Part shown: positions 54,182-62,323 of the stretch, piece after piece | How positions within the stretch are numbered: position 1 is the stretch's first letter | Layout of the letters: every line of letters starts with the position of its first letter | Assembly (NCBI RefSeq): GCF_900100165.1 | Contig: NZ_FNEO01000001.1 | Span: 1,550,001 to 1,614,000 of the forward strand | Source of the DNA: Flavobacterium glycines | Lineage (GTDB): Bacteria > Bacteroidota > Bacteroidia > Flavobacteriales > Flavobacteriaceae | DNA: 64,000 nt | Reading direction: 5' to 3' | Program-made: the position numbers and the translations under genes | The notes under the pieces: generated by a model | What the model saw: the letters and a program-made list of their open reading frames with translations, nothing else | Database searches by the model: none | What the model was told of the DNA's origin: nothing

Positions 54182-55408
54182 ATGATGAGATTAATGAGAA
54201 CAAAGCAATTTTTATTTACGTTTATTTTAATAGGAGCGTTGGGTTTTACAAGTTGTAAATCACAAACAACTGCAACTCCGGCTAAAAAAGGGGTATCAGC
54301 ATCAAAAATGAAATGGTCAGAAAGGATGGCATCGACCCTGATGATGCGTCATCCGAAAGCATTTCAAATAGATGACAGAACTACGGCAAAATGGGATTAT
54401 GTTCACGGTGTAGTATTAAATGCTATTGAAGATTTGTATAAAACAACTAAAGATCAAAAATATTACGATTATGTAAAAGGTTATGCTGATGCTTTAATTG
54501 ATGAAAATGGTAAGATTGCTACTTATGAGGAAGATAAATATAATATTGATATGGTTCCTGCAGCCAATATTTTATTTAAAATTTATGAAACTACTAAAGA
54601 TAAAAAGTATTTAGTAGCAATGCAGACTATCAGAAAACAATTGGATACTCAGCCAAGAACTCCAAGCGGAGGATTTTGGCATAAAAAAATCTATCCAAAC
54701 CAAATGTGGTTAGACGGATTGTATATGGGACAGCCTTTTTATACAGAGTATACCGTTAAGTTTGAAAATGGTAAAAATTTAAATGATATTGCTAAGCAAT
54801 TTGAATTAATCGAAAAAAATGACAAAGATCCTAAAACTGGCTTGTTATACCACGCTTGGGATGAAAGTAAAATGATGCCTTGGGCTGATAAAGCAACCGG
54901 AAAATCGCCTAATTTCTGGTCTCGCGCTTTAGGATGGTATGCCATGGCTTTAGTTGATGTTTTGGATAATTTTCCAAAAAATCATCCAAAACAAAAAGAA
55001 TTAGTAGGATATTTGAACAATTTGGCTGTGGCTTTAGAAAAAGTACAGGACAAAAAAACAGGATTGTGGTATCAGGTAACTGATATGGGAGGCAGAGAAG
55101 GAAACTATTTGGAATCTTCAGGTTCTTCAATGTTTGCTTATGCGTTGGCTAAAGGTGTGAACAAAGGTTATTTACCTGCTAAATTTAAAAAAGTAGCTAA
55201 TTTTGCTTTTGACGGATTGACTACTAAATTAATCAGAGTAGATGCCGATGGAGGAATCAGCTTGACTCAGGCTTGTCAGGTGGCAGGTTTAGGAGGAACT
55301 CCATATCGTGATGGTTCTTACGAATATTATGTAAATGAGAAAAAGAAAGATAATGATCCTAAAGCTACAGGACCATTTATCTTAGCTGCTATAGAATTAA
55401 ACCGATAA
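54182..55408 (+). CDS. GH105 unsaturated galacturonyl hydrolase, lipoprotein (copy 2)
   Basis: 408 residues with a lipobox (LGFTSCKS). Strong similarity to copy 1 along the whole length, for example KWSERMASTLMMRHPKAFQID and SGGFWHKKIYPNQMWLDGLYMGQPF, with the same catalytic Asp. The N-terminal linker and several loops differ. Two candidate start codons (54182 and 54185) are equivalent for the signal. A long hairpin follows it, so the operon may be split here by partial termination or processing. Confidence 0.93.
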   Translation: MMRLMRTKQFLFTFILIGALGFTSCKSQTTATPAKKGVSASKMKWSERMASTLMMRHPKAFQIDDRTTAKWDYVHGVVLNAIEDLYKTTKDQKYYDYVKGYADALIDENGKIATYEEDKYNIDMVPAANILFKIYETTKDKKYLVAMQTIRKQLDTQPRTPSGGFWHKKIYPNQMWLDGLYMGQPFYTEYTVKFENGKNLNDIAKQFELIEKNDKDPKTGLLYHAWDESKMMPWADKATGKSPNFWSRALGWYAMALVDVLDNFPKNHPKQKELVGYLNNLAVALEKVQDKKTGLWYQVTDMGGREGNYLESSGSSMFAYALAKGVNKGYLPAKFKKVANFAFDGLTTKLIRVDADGGISLTQACQVAGLGGTPYRDGSYEYYVNEKKKDNDPKATGPFILAAIELNR

Positions 55409-55437
55409 GATTTATTATTATCGTTTGAATGCTAATT

Positions 55438-55486
55438 AAACCATTAAGAAATTAAGAGAAATTATATCTTAATTTTTTAATGGTTT
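55438..55486 (+). terminator. Long 20-bp hairpin after the GH105 pair
   Basis: Bases 55438-55457 pair with 55467-55486 over 20 bp with one G-U wobble and a 9-nt loop. The stem's own 3' arm contains a T run, and TTCTG follows. It may attenuate transcription or stabilise the upstream mRNA segment. Confidence 0.5.
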
Positions 55487-55543
55487 TCTGTAACAGCACT
55501 TTTTTATTAGCCCAATAGTAACCAACCAAGTTTTATATCTTCA

Positions 55544-57169
55544 ATGAAATTATTAAATCAAGTAGCGGCAATAGGATTAGTATTGTTGTCTGGTCAGTTT
55601 GCAGTTGCTCAAAAATCAACCGAATATTCCAAAGTTTGGGTAGCCGATAACGGTGACGGAACTTATAAAAATCCCATTTTACATGCCGATTATTCGGATC
55701 CTGATGCGATTCGTGTGGGAGAGGATTATTATATGACGGCCTCTTCTTTTAACTGCATTCCGGGTTTGCCTATTTTGCATTCCAAGGATATGGTGAATTG
55801 GGAATTAGTGAATTATGCCCTTCCAAAACAACCTCCTTTTGACGTTTTTGACAAACCGCAACATGGAAACGGAGTTTGGGCGCCTTGTATTCGCTATCAC
55901 AACGAAGAATTTTATATTTATTATCCTGATCCTGATTACGGAATTTATATGATTAAGACTAAAGATCCGAAAGGGCTTTGGTCAGTGCCATTATTAGTGA
56001 AAGAAGGTAAAGGGATTATAGACCCTGCCCCATTTTGGGATGAAGACGGGAAAGCCTATTTAGGTTTTGCCTTTGCGGGAAGCAGGGCAGGAGCTAAGAG
56101 TTTGCTGGCTGTTTGTACGATGAATTCTGAAGGTACAGTGGCTAATGATGATGCGGTTATGGTTCTTGACGGACATTTGGATGAAGCAACTGTTGAAGGG
56201 CCTAAGTTGTACAAACGAAACGGCTACTATTACATTTTTGCGCCGGCAGGAGGAGTTCCTAAAGGTTGGCAAACAGTAATGCGTTCTAAAAATATCTTTG
56301 GACCTTATGAAAAACGAAAAGTAATGGATCAGGGGAAATCACCTATTAACGGTCCGCATCAGGGAGCTTGGGTAGATACTCCGTCAGGTGAAGACTGGTT
56401 TTTTCATTTTCAGGACAAAGGAGCTTACGGAAGAATTGTACATCTGCAACCTATGAAATGGGTGAATGACTGGCCTGTTATAGGAATGGATAAAGACAAA
56501 GACGGAAAAGGCGAACCTGTTTTGACCTATAAAAAACCGAATGTTGGAAAAATATATCCTATAATGACTCCGCCGGATTCGGATGAGTTTAATACTCCAA
56601 AATTAGGCTTGCAATGGCAATGGCATGCTAATTATCAGGTGTATTGGGGAATGCCTACATCAATGGGATATTATACTATGTTTTGTCGTCCAATGCCTGA
56701 AAAAGCAGTGAATTTATTTGATGTTCCAAATATTTTATTGCAAAAATTCCCTGCTAACGAATTTACTGCTACTGCAAAAATGACTTTCAATGCACGTTTT
56801 GACGGAGAAAGTGTTGGTTTAGTAGTTTTAGGTTTGGATTACAGCATGTTGAAGGTAAAACAGCAAAAAGGGGAGTTATACATCTCTCAGGTAACTTGTA
56901 AAAATGCCGATAAAAAAGGCGTGGAAACCGAAAATAAAGCTGTGAAATTAGGGGATAAATCATTTTATCTTCAGGTGAAAGTAAAAGAAGGCGGAATATG
57001 CAGTTTCTTTTATAGTACTGATGGGAAAAAGTTTGAGCTATTAGGCGAAGATTTTAAATCCCGTGAAGGAAAATGGATTGGAGCCAAATTAGGTTTTACA
57101 GCACTTAGAGAAGGAACTATAAACGATGTCGGAAGTATAGCTATCGACTGGTTTAGATTTACAAAATAA
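55544..57169 (+). CDS. GH43-family glycosidase with C-terminal beta-sandwich (pectin operon)
   Basis: 541 residues: Sec signal (LLSGQFAVAQ), GH43 propeller with ADYSDPDAIR, GIIDPAPFWDEDGKAYLGFAF and VEGPKLYKRNGYYYIFAPAGG carrying the three acids, then a C-terminal beta-sandwich (about 345-540). It looks like the subfamily 10-12 group, which includes arabinofuranosidases and beta-xylosidases. In this operon it probably removes arabinose or xylose side chains from pectin. It differs clearly from the GH43 at 25962, although the layout is the same. Confidence 0.88.
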   Translation: MKLLNQVAAIGLVLLSGQFAVAQKSTEYSKVWVADNGDGTYKNPILHADYSDPDAIRVGEDYYMTASSFNCIPGLPILHSKDMVNWELVNYALPKQPPFDVFDKPQHGNGVWAPCIRYHNEEFYIYYPDPDYGIYMIKTKDPKGLWSVPLLVKEGKGIIDPAPFWDEDGKAYLGFAFAGSRAGAKSLLAVCTMNSEGTVANDDAVMVLDGHLDEATVEGPKLYKRNGYYYIFAPAGGVPKGWQTVMRSKNIFGPYEKRKVMDQGKSPINGPHQGAWVDTPSGEDWFFHFQDKGAYGRIVHLQPMKWVNDWPVIGMDKDKDGKGEPVLTYKKPNVGKIYPIMTPPDSDEFNTPKLGLQWQWHANYQVYWGMPTSMGYYTMFCRPMPEKAVNLFDVPNILLQKFPANEFTATAKMTFNARFDGESVGLVVLGLDYSMLKVKQQKGELYISQVTCKNADKKGVETENKAVKLGDKSFYLQVKVKEGGICSFFYSTDGKKFELLGEDFKSREGKWIGAKLGFTALREGTINDVGSIAIDWFRFTK

Positions 57170-57173
57170 ATAA

Positions 57174-59210
57174 ATGATGAATAATTTTTTTAAGATAATT
57201 GCTGCCCTTTTTCTGGGTTTAGTTTCGACTATAAATTTACAGGCTCAGGTTTTGGATAAATCCTGGAGCAGTATTACAAGTATGAATAATGATGCTTGGT
57301 ATGCTTCAGCCGAAGCTAAAACAGTTGCCGAAAATGTATTGCTGTATCAGCGAAATATAGGAGGATGGCCAAAGAATATTCAAATTCAAAAGCCGCTTTC
57401 TGATGCTCAAAAGAAAGAATTGCAGGCTCTTAAATCTTCAACAGAAGGTTGTACTACCGATAATAATGCCACCACTCAGGAAATGCTTTTTCTTTCTAAA
57501 ATCTATAAACAACAGCCGGACGAAAGATATAAAAATGCCTTTCTTATGGGATTGGATTATTTGTTAGCCGCACAATATGCTAATGGAGGATGGCCGCAAT
57601 TTTACCCTTTGAAAAAAGGCTATTATACGCATATTACTTATAATGATGATTCGATGGCTAGAATTCTAATGGTTTTGAAAGAGATTAAGGATAAAACCGA
57701 TTTTTATTCAATAAAATCATCAGATGAAATTGTTGCTAAAGCTAAAATTGCTTTTGATAAAGGAATAGATTGTATTATAAAAACGCAATACAAACAAAAC
57801 GGGGTTTTAACCGCCTGGTGCGCCCAGCATGACGAAACTACTTTGTTGCCGGCTAAGGCGCGCGCTTATGAATTACCATCTTTGAGTGGGAAAGAATCGG
57901 CTAAGATTGTGTTGTTGTTAATGTCAATCGAAAATCCATCAAAAGAAGTAATTACTGCGGTTGAAGCGGCAGTGGCTTGGTTTGAAAAAGTAAAAATTAC
58001 CGGCTTGAGAGAAGACAGGGTTCTGAAAGATGGTAAAATAACAGATAAGAAAATGGTTGCTGATACAGCGGCTCCGGATCTTTGGGCTCGTTTTATGGAA
58101 TTAGATGATAATAAACCATTCTTTTGTGACAGAGACGGAGTTAAGAAGTATTCATTGTCTGAAATTGGAGATGAAAGAAGAAATGGTTATTCCTGGTATA
58201 CCAATGAACCTAAAGAGGTTTTGAAAGCTTATGATAAGTGGAAAAAAAAGCTTTCAACTGAAATAAAATCAGCTCCAAAAACGGGAATGAAAGCTCCCAA
58301 GGATGAATATAATATAATAGTTGCCCAGGATGGCAGCGGTGATTATGGCAGTATTCAGGAAGCGATATACAATTCACCTGCTTTTCCATACCAACGTGTA
58401 ACGATTACGGTTAAAAACGGAATTTATCATGAAAAAGTGCGAATTCCGGAATGGAACACAAAGATTTCTTTAATTGGCGAAAGCAAAGAGAAAACGATAA
58501 TTACTTTTGATGATTATTTTGGGAAAATCAACTTAGGTCGCAATAGTACTTTTTTGACACCAACAGTTTTAGTTGAAGGGAATGATTGTAAAATCAGTAA
58601 TTTAACGATACAAAATACTGCAGGTCCTGTAGGTCAGGCTGTAGCTTTATCTGTAGAGGCAGACAGAGTAGTAGTTTCTAATTGTATTTTGTTAGGAAAT
58701 CAGGATACATTGTATGTTTCGGGAGAAGGATTTAAGCAATATTATAAAGATTGTTTTATCGAAGGAACTGTGGATTTTATTTTTGGCAGCGCAACAGCGG
58801 TATTTGAAAATTGCCATATTCATGCCAAAAGTAATGCTTATCTAACAGCAGCTTCTACTCCGGAGAGTTCTAAATATGGTTTTGTGTTTATGAATTGCAA
58901 ATTGACAGCGGGTGAAAAAGCAACTGAAGTTTATTTGGGACGTCCATGGAGGATCAATGCTAAAACGGTCTATCTGAATTGCGAAATGGGGAAACACATC
59001 AGGAAAGAAGGTTGGGATAACTGGTCTAAAGCTGAAGCTGAAAAAGCTTCTTTTTATGCAGAATACAATTGCTCCGGTCCGGGATTTCAACCGGAAAGCA
59101 GAGCGGCCTGGTCACATCAATTAACAAAAACAGAAGCTAAAGAGTATACTTTAGATAAAATTCTTGGAGGTACAAACAGTAAATTAAATTGGTATTCAAA
59201 TTTTAAATAA
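57174..59210 (+). CDS. PL10 pectate lyase - CE8 pectin methylesterase fusion
   Basis: 678 residues with two catalytic domains. After a signal peptide, residues about 25-355 are a PL10 alpha/alpha lyase (NIGGWPKNI, TTDNNATTQEMLFL, YANGGWPQFYPL, DDSMARIL). Residues about 375-678 are a CE8 beta-helix methylesterase with GNQDTLYVSG, GTVDFIFGSATAVFE (catalytic Asps) and YLGRPWR. The esterase removes methyl groups so that the lyase can cut the de-esterified chain, giving unsaturated products for GH105. Domain fusions of this kind occur in Bacteroidota pectin loci. It starts 4 nt after GH43 and ends 2 nt before CE12, so the last four genes are tightly coupled. Confidence 0.94.
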   Translation: MMNNFFKIIAALFLGLVSTINLQAQVLDKSWSSITSMNNDAWYASAEAKTVAENVLLYQRNIGGWPKNIQIQKPLSDAQKKELQALKSSTEGCTTDNNATTQEMLFLSKIYKQQPDERYKNAFLMGLDYLLAAQYANGGWPQFYPLKKGYYTHITYNDDSMARILMVLKEIKDKTDFYSIKSSDEIVAKAKIAFDKGIDCIIKTQYKQNGVLTAWCAQHDETTLLPAKARAYELPSLSGKESAKIVLLLMSIENPSKEVITAVEAAVAWFEKVKITGLREDRVLKDGKITDKKMVADTAAPDLWARFMELDDNKPFFCDRDGVKKYSLSEIGDERRNGYSWYTNEPKEVLKAYDKWKKKLSTEIKSAPKTGMKAPKDEYNIIVAQDGSGDYGSIQEAIYNSPAFPYQRVTITVKNGIYHEKVRIPEWNTKISLIGESKEKTIITFDDYFGKINLGRNSTFLTPTVLVEGNDCKISNLTIQNTAGPVGQAVALSVEADRVVVSNCILLGNQDTLYVSGEGFKQYYKDCFIEGTVDFIFGSATAVFENCHIHAKSNAYLTAASTPESSKYGFVFMNCKLTAGEKATEVYLGRPWRINAKTVYLNCEMGKHIRKEGWDNWSKAEAEKASFYAEYNCSGPGFQPESRAAWSHQLTKTEAKEYTLDKILGGTNSKLNWYSNFK

Positions 59211-59212
59211 TT

Positions 59213-59944
59213 ATGAGAGTTAAATTATTCCTTTTCTTATTGATAGCTACAAGTTGTTTTGCACAAAAAACAACTGTTTATACTATTGGCGATTCGACAA
59301 TGGCTAATAAATCCAATCCGAATGAAAACCCAGAACATGGTTGGGCTCAGGTTTTGCAGCAGTTTTTTGATAATAGTGTTGTGGTGGATAACAGAGCGCA
59401 AAATGGTAGAAGTACCCGCAGTTTTATCAACGAAAAACGTTGGGATGCTATTTTGGAAACTTTGAAAAAAGGGGATTATGTTTTTATCCAATTCGGGCAT
59501 AATGATGAAAAAGAAAATAAACCCGGCGTTTACACTAATCCACATACGGCTTATCGCCAAAATTTGATTCGCTTTGTAACCGAGGCTCGTGCTAAAGGAG
59601 CGACTCCTGTTTTATTTTCGTCTATCGTAAGAAGAAATTTTAATGCAGAAGGTACTTTGGTAGATACGCATGGTATGTATCCAATGGAAGCTCGTTTGGT
59701 AGCTACTGATTATAAAGTGCCGTTTATCGATTTGCAATATTTAACCGAGTTGTTGGAGGAATCTTATGGCATTGAAGGTTCTAAAAAACTGCATTTGCAT
59801 TTTAATGCAGGAGAAAGTGCTTTTTATAAAACCGAAAAACACGACGATACCCATTTGTCATTATTAGGGGCAACAGAGATTTCAAAATTGGTTATTGCCG
59901 AATTGAAAAAAACCGATTTGGATTTGAAAAAACACATTAAGTAA
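59213..59944 (+). CDS. CE12 rhamnogalacturonan/pectin acetylesterase
   Basis: 243-residue SGNH/GDSL esterase with a Sec signal (LLIATSCFAQ; the Cys could also support lipidation). Blocks: IGDSTMANKS with nucleophile Ser, AQNGRSTRSF, FIQFGHNDEK and DDTHLSLLGA with the Asp-His pair. CE12 enzymes deacetylate galacturonate in rhamnogalacturonan or homogalacturonan, opening it to lyases. Its start lies 2 nt after the PL10-CE8 stop. Confidence 0.93.
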   Translation: MRVKLFLFLLIATSCFAQKTTVYTIGDSTMANKSNPNENPEHGWAQVLQQFFDNSVVVDNRAQNGRSTRSFINEKRWDAILETLKKGDYVFIQFGHNDEKENKPGVYTNPHTAYRQNLIRFVTEARAKGATPVLFSSIVRRNFNAEGTLVDTHGMYPMEARLVATDYKVPFIDLQYLTELLEESYGIEGSKKLHLHFNAGESAFYKTEKHDDTHLSLLGATEISKLVIAELKKTDLDLKKHIK

Positions 59945-59962
59945 AAACTAATACTGAATAGC

Positions 59963-61324
59963 ATGAAAAAAATTACTTTTTATTTCGTCACGATTTTGTC
60001 ATCTTTCAATATGCTTTTGGCGCAAACAGCTCCTAAAAATACGGCAGTTGAAATAGAAAAAATTGTTAGTGGTATTCAGTTGCCTTCAATTCCTAATTAT
60101 AAGGTTGATGTGACGCGATTAGGGGCCAAAGGAGATTCGGTGACCAATTGTAAGGCAGCTTTTGATAAGGCAATGAAAGCCTGTTTTAAAAAACAAGGAG
60201 GAACTATCATTGTTCCTAAAGGTGTTTATACCATTAATGGTCCAATTCATTTTGTGAGTAATGTGAGATTGCATCTGGAAGCTGGGGCTAAAATTCGTTT
60301 TGGTTCCAATCCAAAAGATTATCCTTTGGTATTAACCAGTTGGGAAGGAACCATGTTGTATAATTATAGTCCGCTGATTTATGGAAATAATGTAGAAAAT
60401 GTTGCCATAACCGGAAAGGGAATAATTGATGGAGAAGCTAAGAATACCTGGATAAAATGGAAACCTCTTGAGGAAAAAGACAAGCAGTTAAGCAGAGATA
60501 TGAATCATAGAAATGTTCCTGTAAAAGAACGTGTTTTTGGTGACGGACATTTTTTAAGACCGCAATTGATACAGTTTGTCAATTCTAAAAATATTTTAAT
60601 CGAAGATGTAAAAATTGAAGATTCTCCGTTTTGGTGTGTGCATTTATTAAAATCCAGAAGCATTACCCTTCGCGGATTAAAATATGATGCCCAAAACAAT
60701 AATAATGACGGAGTGGATCCGGAATATTCAAGCGATATTTTAATCGAGAAAGTTCAGTTTGATAATGGAGACGACAATGTGGCTATAAAAGCAGGACGTG
60801 ATGACGAAGGTCGTTCAAATGCACATAGTCCTTCTGAAAATATTGTTATCAGAAATTGTGAATTCAAAGGTTTGCATGCTGTGGTTATTGGCAGTGAAAT
60901 GTCAGCCGGTGTTCGCAATGTGTTTGTAGATAATTGCAAAGCCAGAGGCTATTTGAAAAGGGGGATTTATATAAAAACCAATTCCGACAGAGGGGGTTAT
61001 GTTAAAGATCTCTATTTCTCCAATATTGCTTTAGGAAAAGTTGAGGATTGTATTTATATGACCGCTAATTATCACGGAGAAGGCAGTGGTTTGTATCCTT
61101 CTAAAATATCTGATATTTCAATTTCAAACGTGAGTTGTGAGGCTGCTTCCAATGCGGCTATTATTATCGAAGGTTTTCCGGAACAGAAAGTCGAGAATGT
61201 AGTTTTGGATAGAATTACTGTAAACTCAGCTAAAAACGCAATGACGTTGATTAATACTAAAAATATTAGCGTAAACGAAATTGTAATTGGTGACAAAATA
61301 GGTGTGCCAAGTTCTGTGAAATAG
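59963..61324 (+). CDS. GH28 polygalacturonase-like enzyme (second copy of the pectin operon)
   Basis: 453 residues, Sec signal (SSFNMLLAQ), beta-helix with NNNDGVDPEYSSD, NGDDNVAIKAG and GLHAVVIGSEMSAG, then GIYIKTNSDRGG. The acids and the His are kept, but the usual GDDC is GDDN and the GHG motif reads GLH, so specificity may differ from the GH28 at 51425. Likely an exo-acting galacturonidase on pectin oligomers. Last gene of the operon; a strong terminator follows. Confidence 0.92.
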   Translation: MKKITFYFVTILSSFNMLLAQTAPKNTAVEIEKIVSGIQLPSIPNYKVDVTRLGAKGDSVTNCKAAFDKAMKACFKKQGGTIIVPKGVYTINGPIHFVSNVRLHLEAGAKIRFGSNPKDYPLVLTSWEGTMLYNYSPLIYGNNVENVAITGKGIIDGEAKNTWIKWKPLEEKDKQLSRDMNHRNVPVKERVFGDGHFLRPQLIQFVNSKNILIEDVKIEDSPFWCVHLLKSRSITLRGLKYDAQNNNNDGVDPEYSSDILIEKVQFDNGDDNVAIKAGRDDEGRSNAHSPSENIVIRNCEFKGLHAVVIGSEMSAGVRNVFVDNCKARGYLKRGIYIKTNSDRGGYVKDLYFSNIALGKVEDCIYMTANYHGEGSGLYPSKISDISISNVSCEAASNAAIIIEGFPEQKVENVVLDRITVNSAKNAMTLINTKNISVNEIVIGDKIGVPSSVK

Positions 61325-61350
61325 TTTTTTTTCACAGATGAGTATCATAG

Positions 61351-61402
61351 AAAACAAAGTCGGGATATTACTTATTATTGTAACATCCCGACTTTGTTTT
61401 TT
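61351..61402. terminator. Bidirectional terminator between GH28 and the sigma gene
   Basis: A perfect 16-bp stem (61351-61366 with 61385-61400) with an 18-nt loop and T tract. The A-rich 5' side gives a U tract for the convergent sigma gene as well. Confidence 0.8.
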
Positions 61403-61423
61403 GTGATAAATAATTTAGCTAAT

Positions 61424-61966
61424 TTAATTTCTAAATAAGAAATACAGTATTGCAGATAATGTACTTGTATTTTCAAACTCTCTTAAGAAAGCATAAGCCC
61501 TTTTCATTTGTGTTTTTACAGTATTAACCGATATATTATACATTTCTGCAATTTCGGCATAACTGTGACCTTCTACTACATGTGATACAAAAATCTCTCT
61601 TCGGGCCTGAGGGATTTTGTCAACTAAGGTGAGAATTTTAGGTTGTTTGTTTTCTTCCGCTTTTTCAAACGTAGTTTGTTCTTCTATTTTAGGAAGGACA
61701 ATTTTTTTGTTGTCTTCTAAACTGATTGTTTTGTGTTTTTCCAAATATTGGAGGCTTAAGTTTTTTACTGCTCTGGTAGCATAAGCTTTAAACGAAATAG
61801 TAAAATTTAGCGCTGCCTCTTTTTCCCATAAATAAATAAAAAAGTCCTGCACAACATCTTTCGCCACATCTTTATCCTTAGTTATGTTAAAAGAAACTAA
61901 AGATAAATAGGTGAAATGCTCTTTGTATAGGCTTTCAAATATTTTTAAATCTTTGTGAGATGACAT
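61424..61966 (-). CDS. ECF-type RNA polymerase sigma factor
   Basis: 180 residues with sigma-70 region 2 (FESLYKEHFTYLSLVSFNI, DVVQDFFIYLWEK) and region 4 helix-turn-helix (HSYAEIAEMYNISVNTVKTQMKRAYAFLRE). In Bacteroidota such factors usually pair with a FecR-like anti-sigma and an STN-bearing SusC. Neither is next to it: the only SusC here lacks the STN domain, and the gene is flanked by a convergent GH28 and a divergent PL1. It is an orphan within this window, though the partner could lie outside. Target genes unknown; the PL1 gene across the divergent region is the nearest candidate. Confidence 0.9.
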   Translation of the reverse strand: MSSHKDLKIFESLYKEHFTYLSLVSFNITKDKDVAKDVVQDFFIYLWEKEAALNFTISFKAYATRAVKNLSLQYLEKHKTISLEDNKKIVLPKIEEQTTFEKAEENKQPKILTLVDKIPQARREIFVSHVVEGHSYAEIAEMYNISVNTVKTQMKRAYAFLREFENTSTLSAILYFLFRN

Positions 61967-61989
61967 TTGTAAATAAGAATTATTCGTTT

Positions 61990-62003
61990 TGTAATGGATT
62001 ACA
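61990..62003. promoter_or_regulatory. Degenerate LacI-type operator between the sigma and PL1 genes
   Basis: TGTAATGGATTACA differs from the consensus palindrome only at the centre (GG in place of CG). A TTTG precedes it on the plus strand as at kduI, but the TA of the -7 box is not in place. It could control either PL1 or the sigma gene. Confidence 0.45.
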
Positions 62004-62235
62004 TTGTGTAAAATGTAAAATAAAAACTTAGTTTTTTTTTGTTATGTGTAAAAATAAATAAAATTTTTTATAAAAGCTGTCACCCTAAAAAACTTTTTTT
62101 CTAACATAAGTTTAACACATTCTAAACACTAATGTTTACTGAGTGCAATTTGTTTTGAAAAAATAGAGAAATAAATAGTAACTGTTAAATCAATTTAAAT
62201 ATGAAGTGAAATCTAATTAAATAAAGAGACAAAAA

Positions 62236-62268
62236 AAATCGGAAAATAGTACCAGTATTTCCCGATTT
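62236..62268 (+). other. Leader hairpin upstream of the PL1 gene
   Basis: Bases 62236-62248 pair with 62256-62268 (13 bp, one mismatch, 7-nt loop GTACCAG). No T tract follows, so it is probably a 5' UTR structure about 55 nt before the start codon and not a terminator. Confidence 0.4.
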
Positions 62269-62323
62269 AGTAAGCTGTTTCAAACGACGTATCGAGTTAA
62301 ATCATTTAAAACCAACCAAAATT

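Larger units (their letters stand above)
61967..62323. other. Divergent region between the sigma gene and the PL1 gene
   Basis: 357 bases, very AT-rich, no ORF. It contains a degenerate LacI-type palindrome at 61990 and a hairpin at 62236, both listed separately, and must carry both promoters. Confidence 0.55.
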
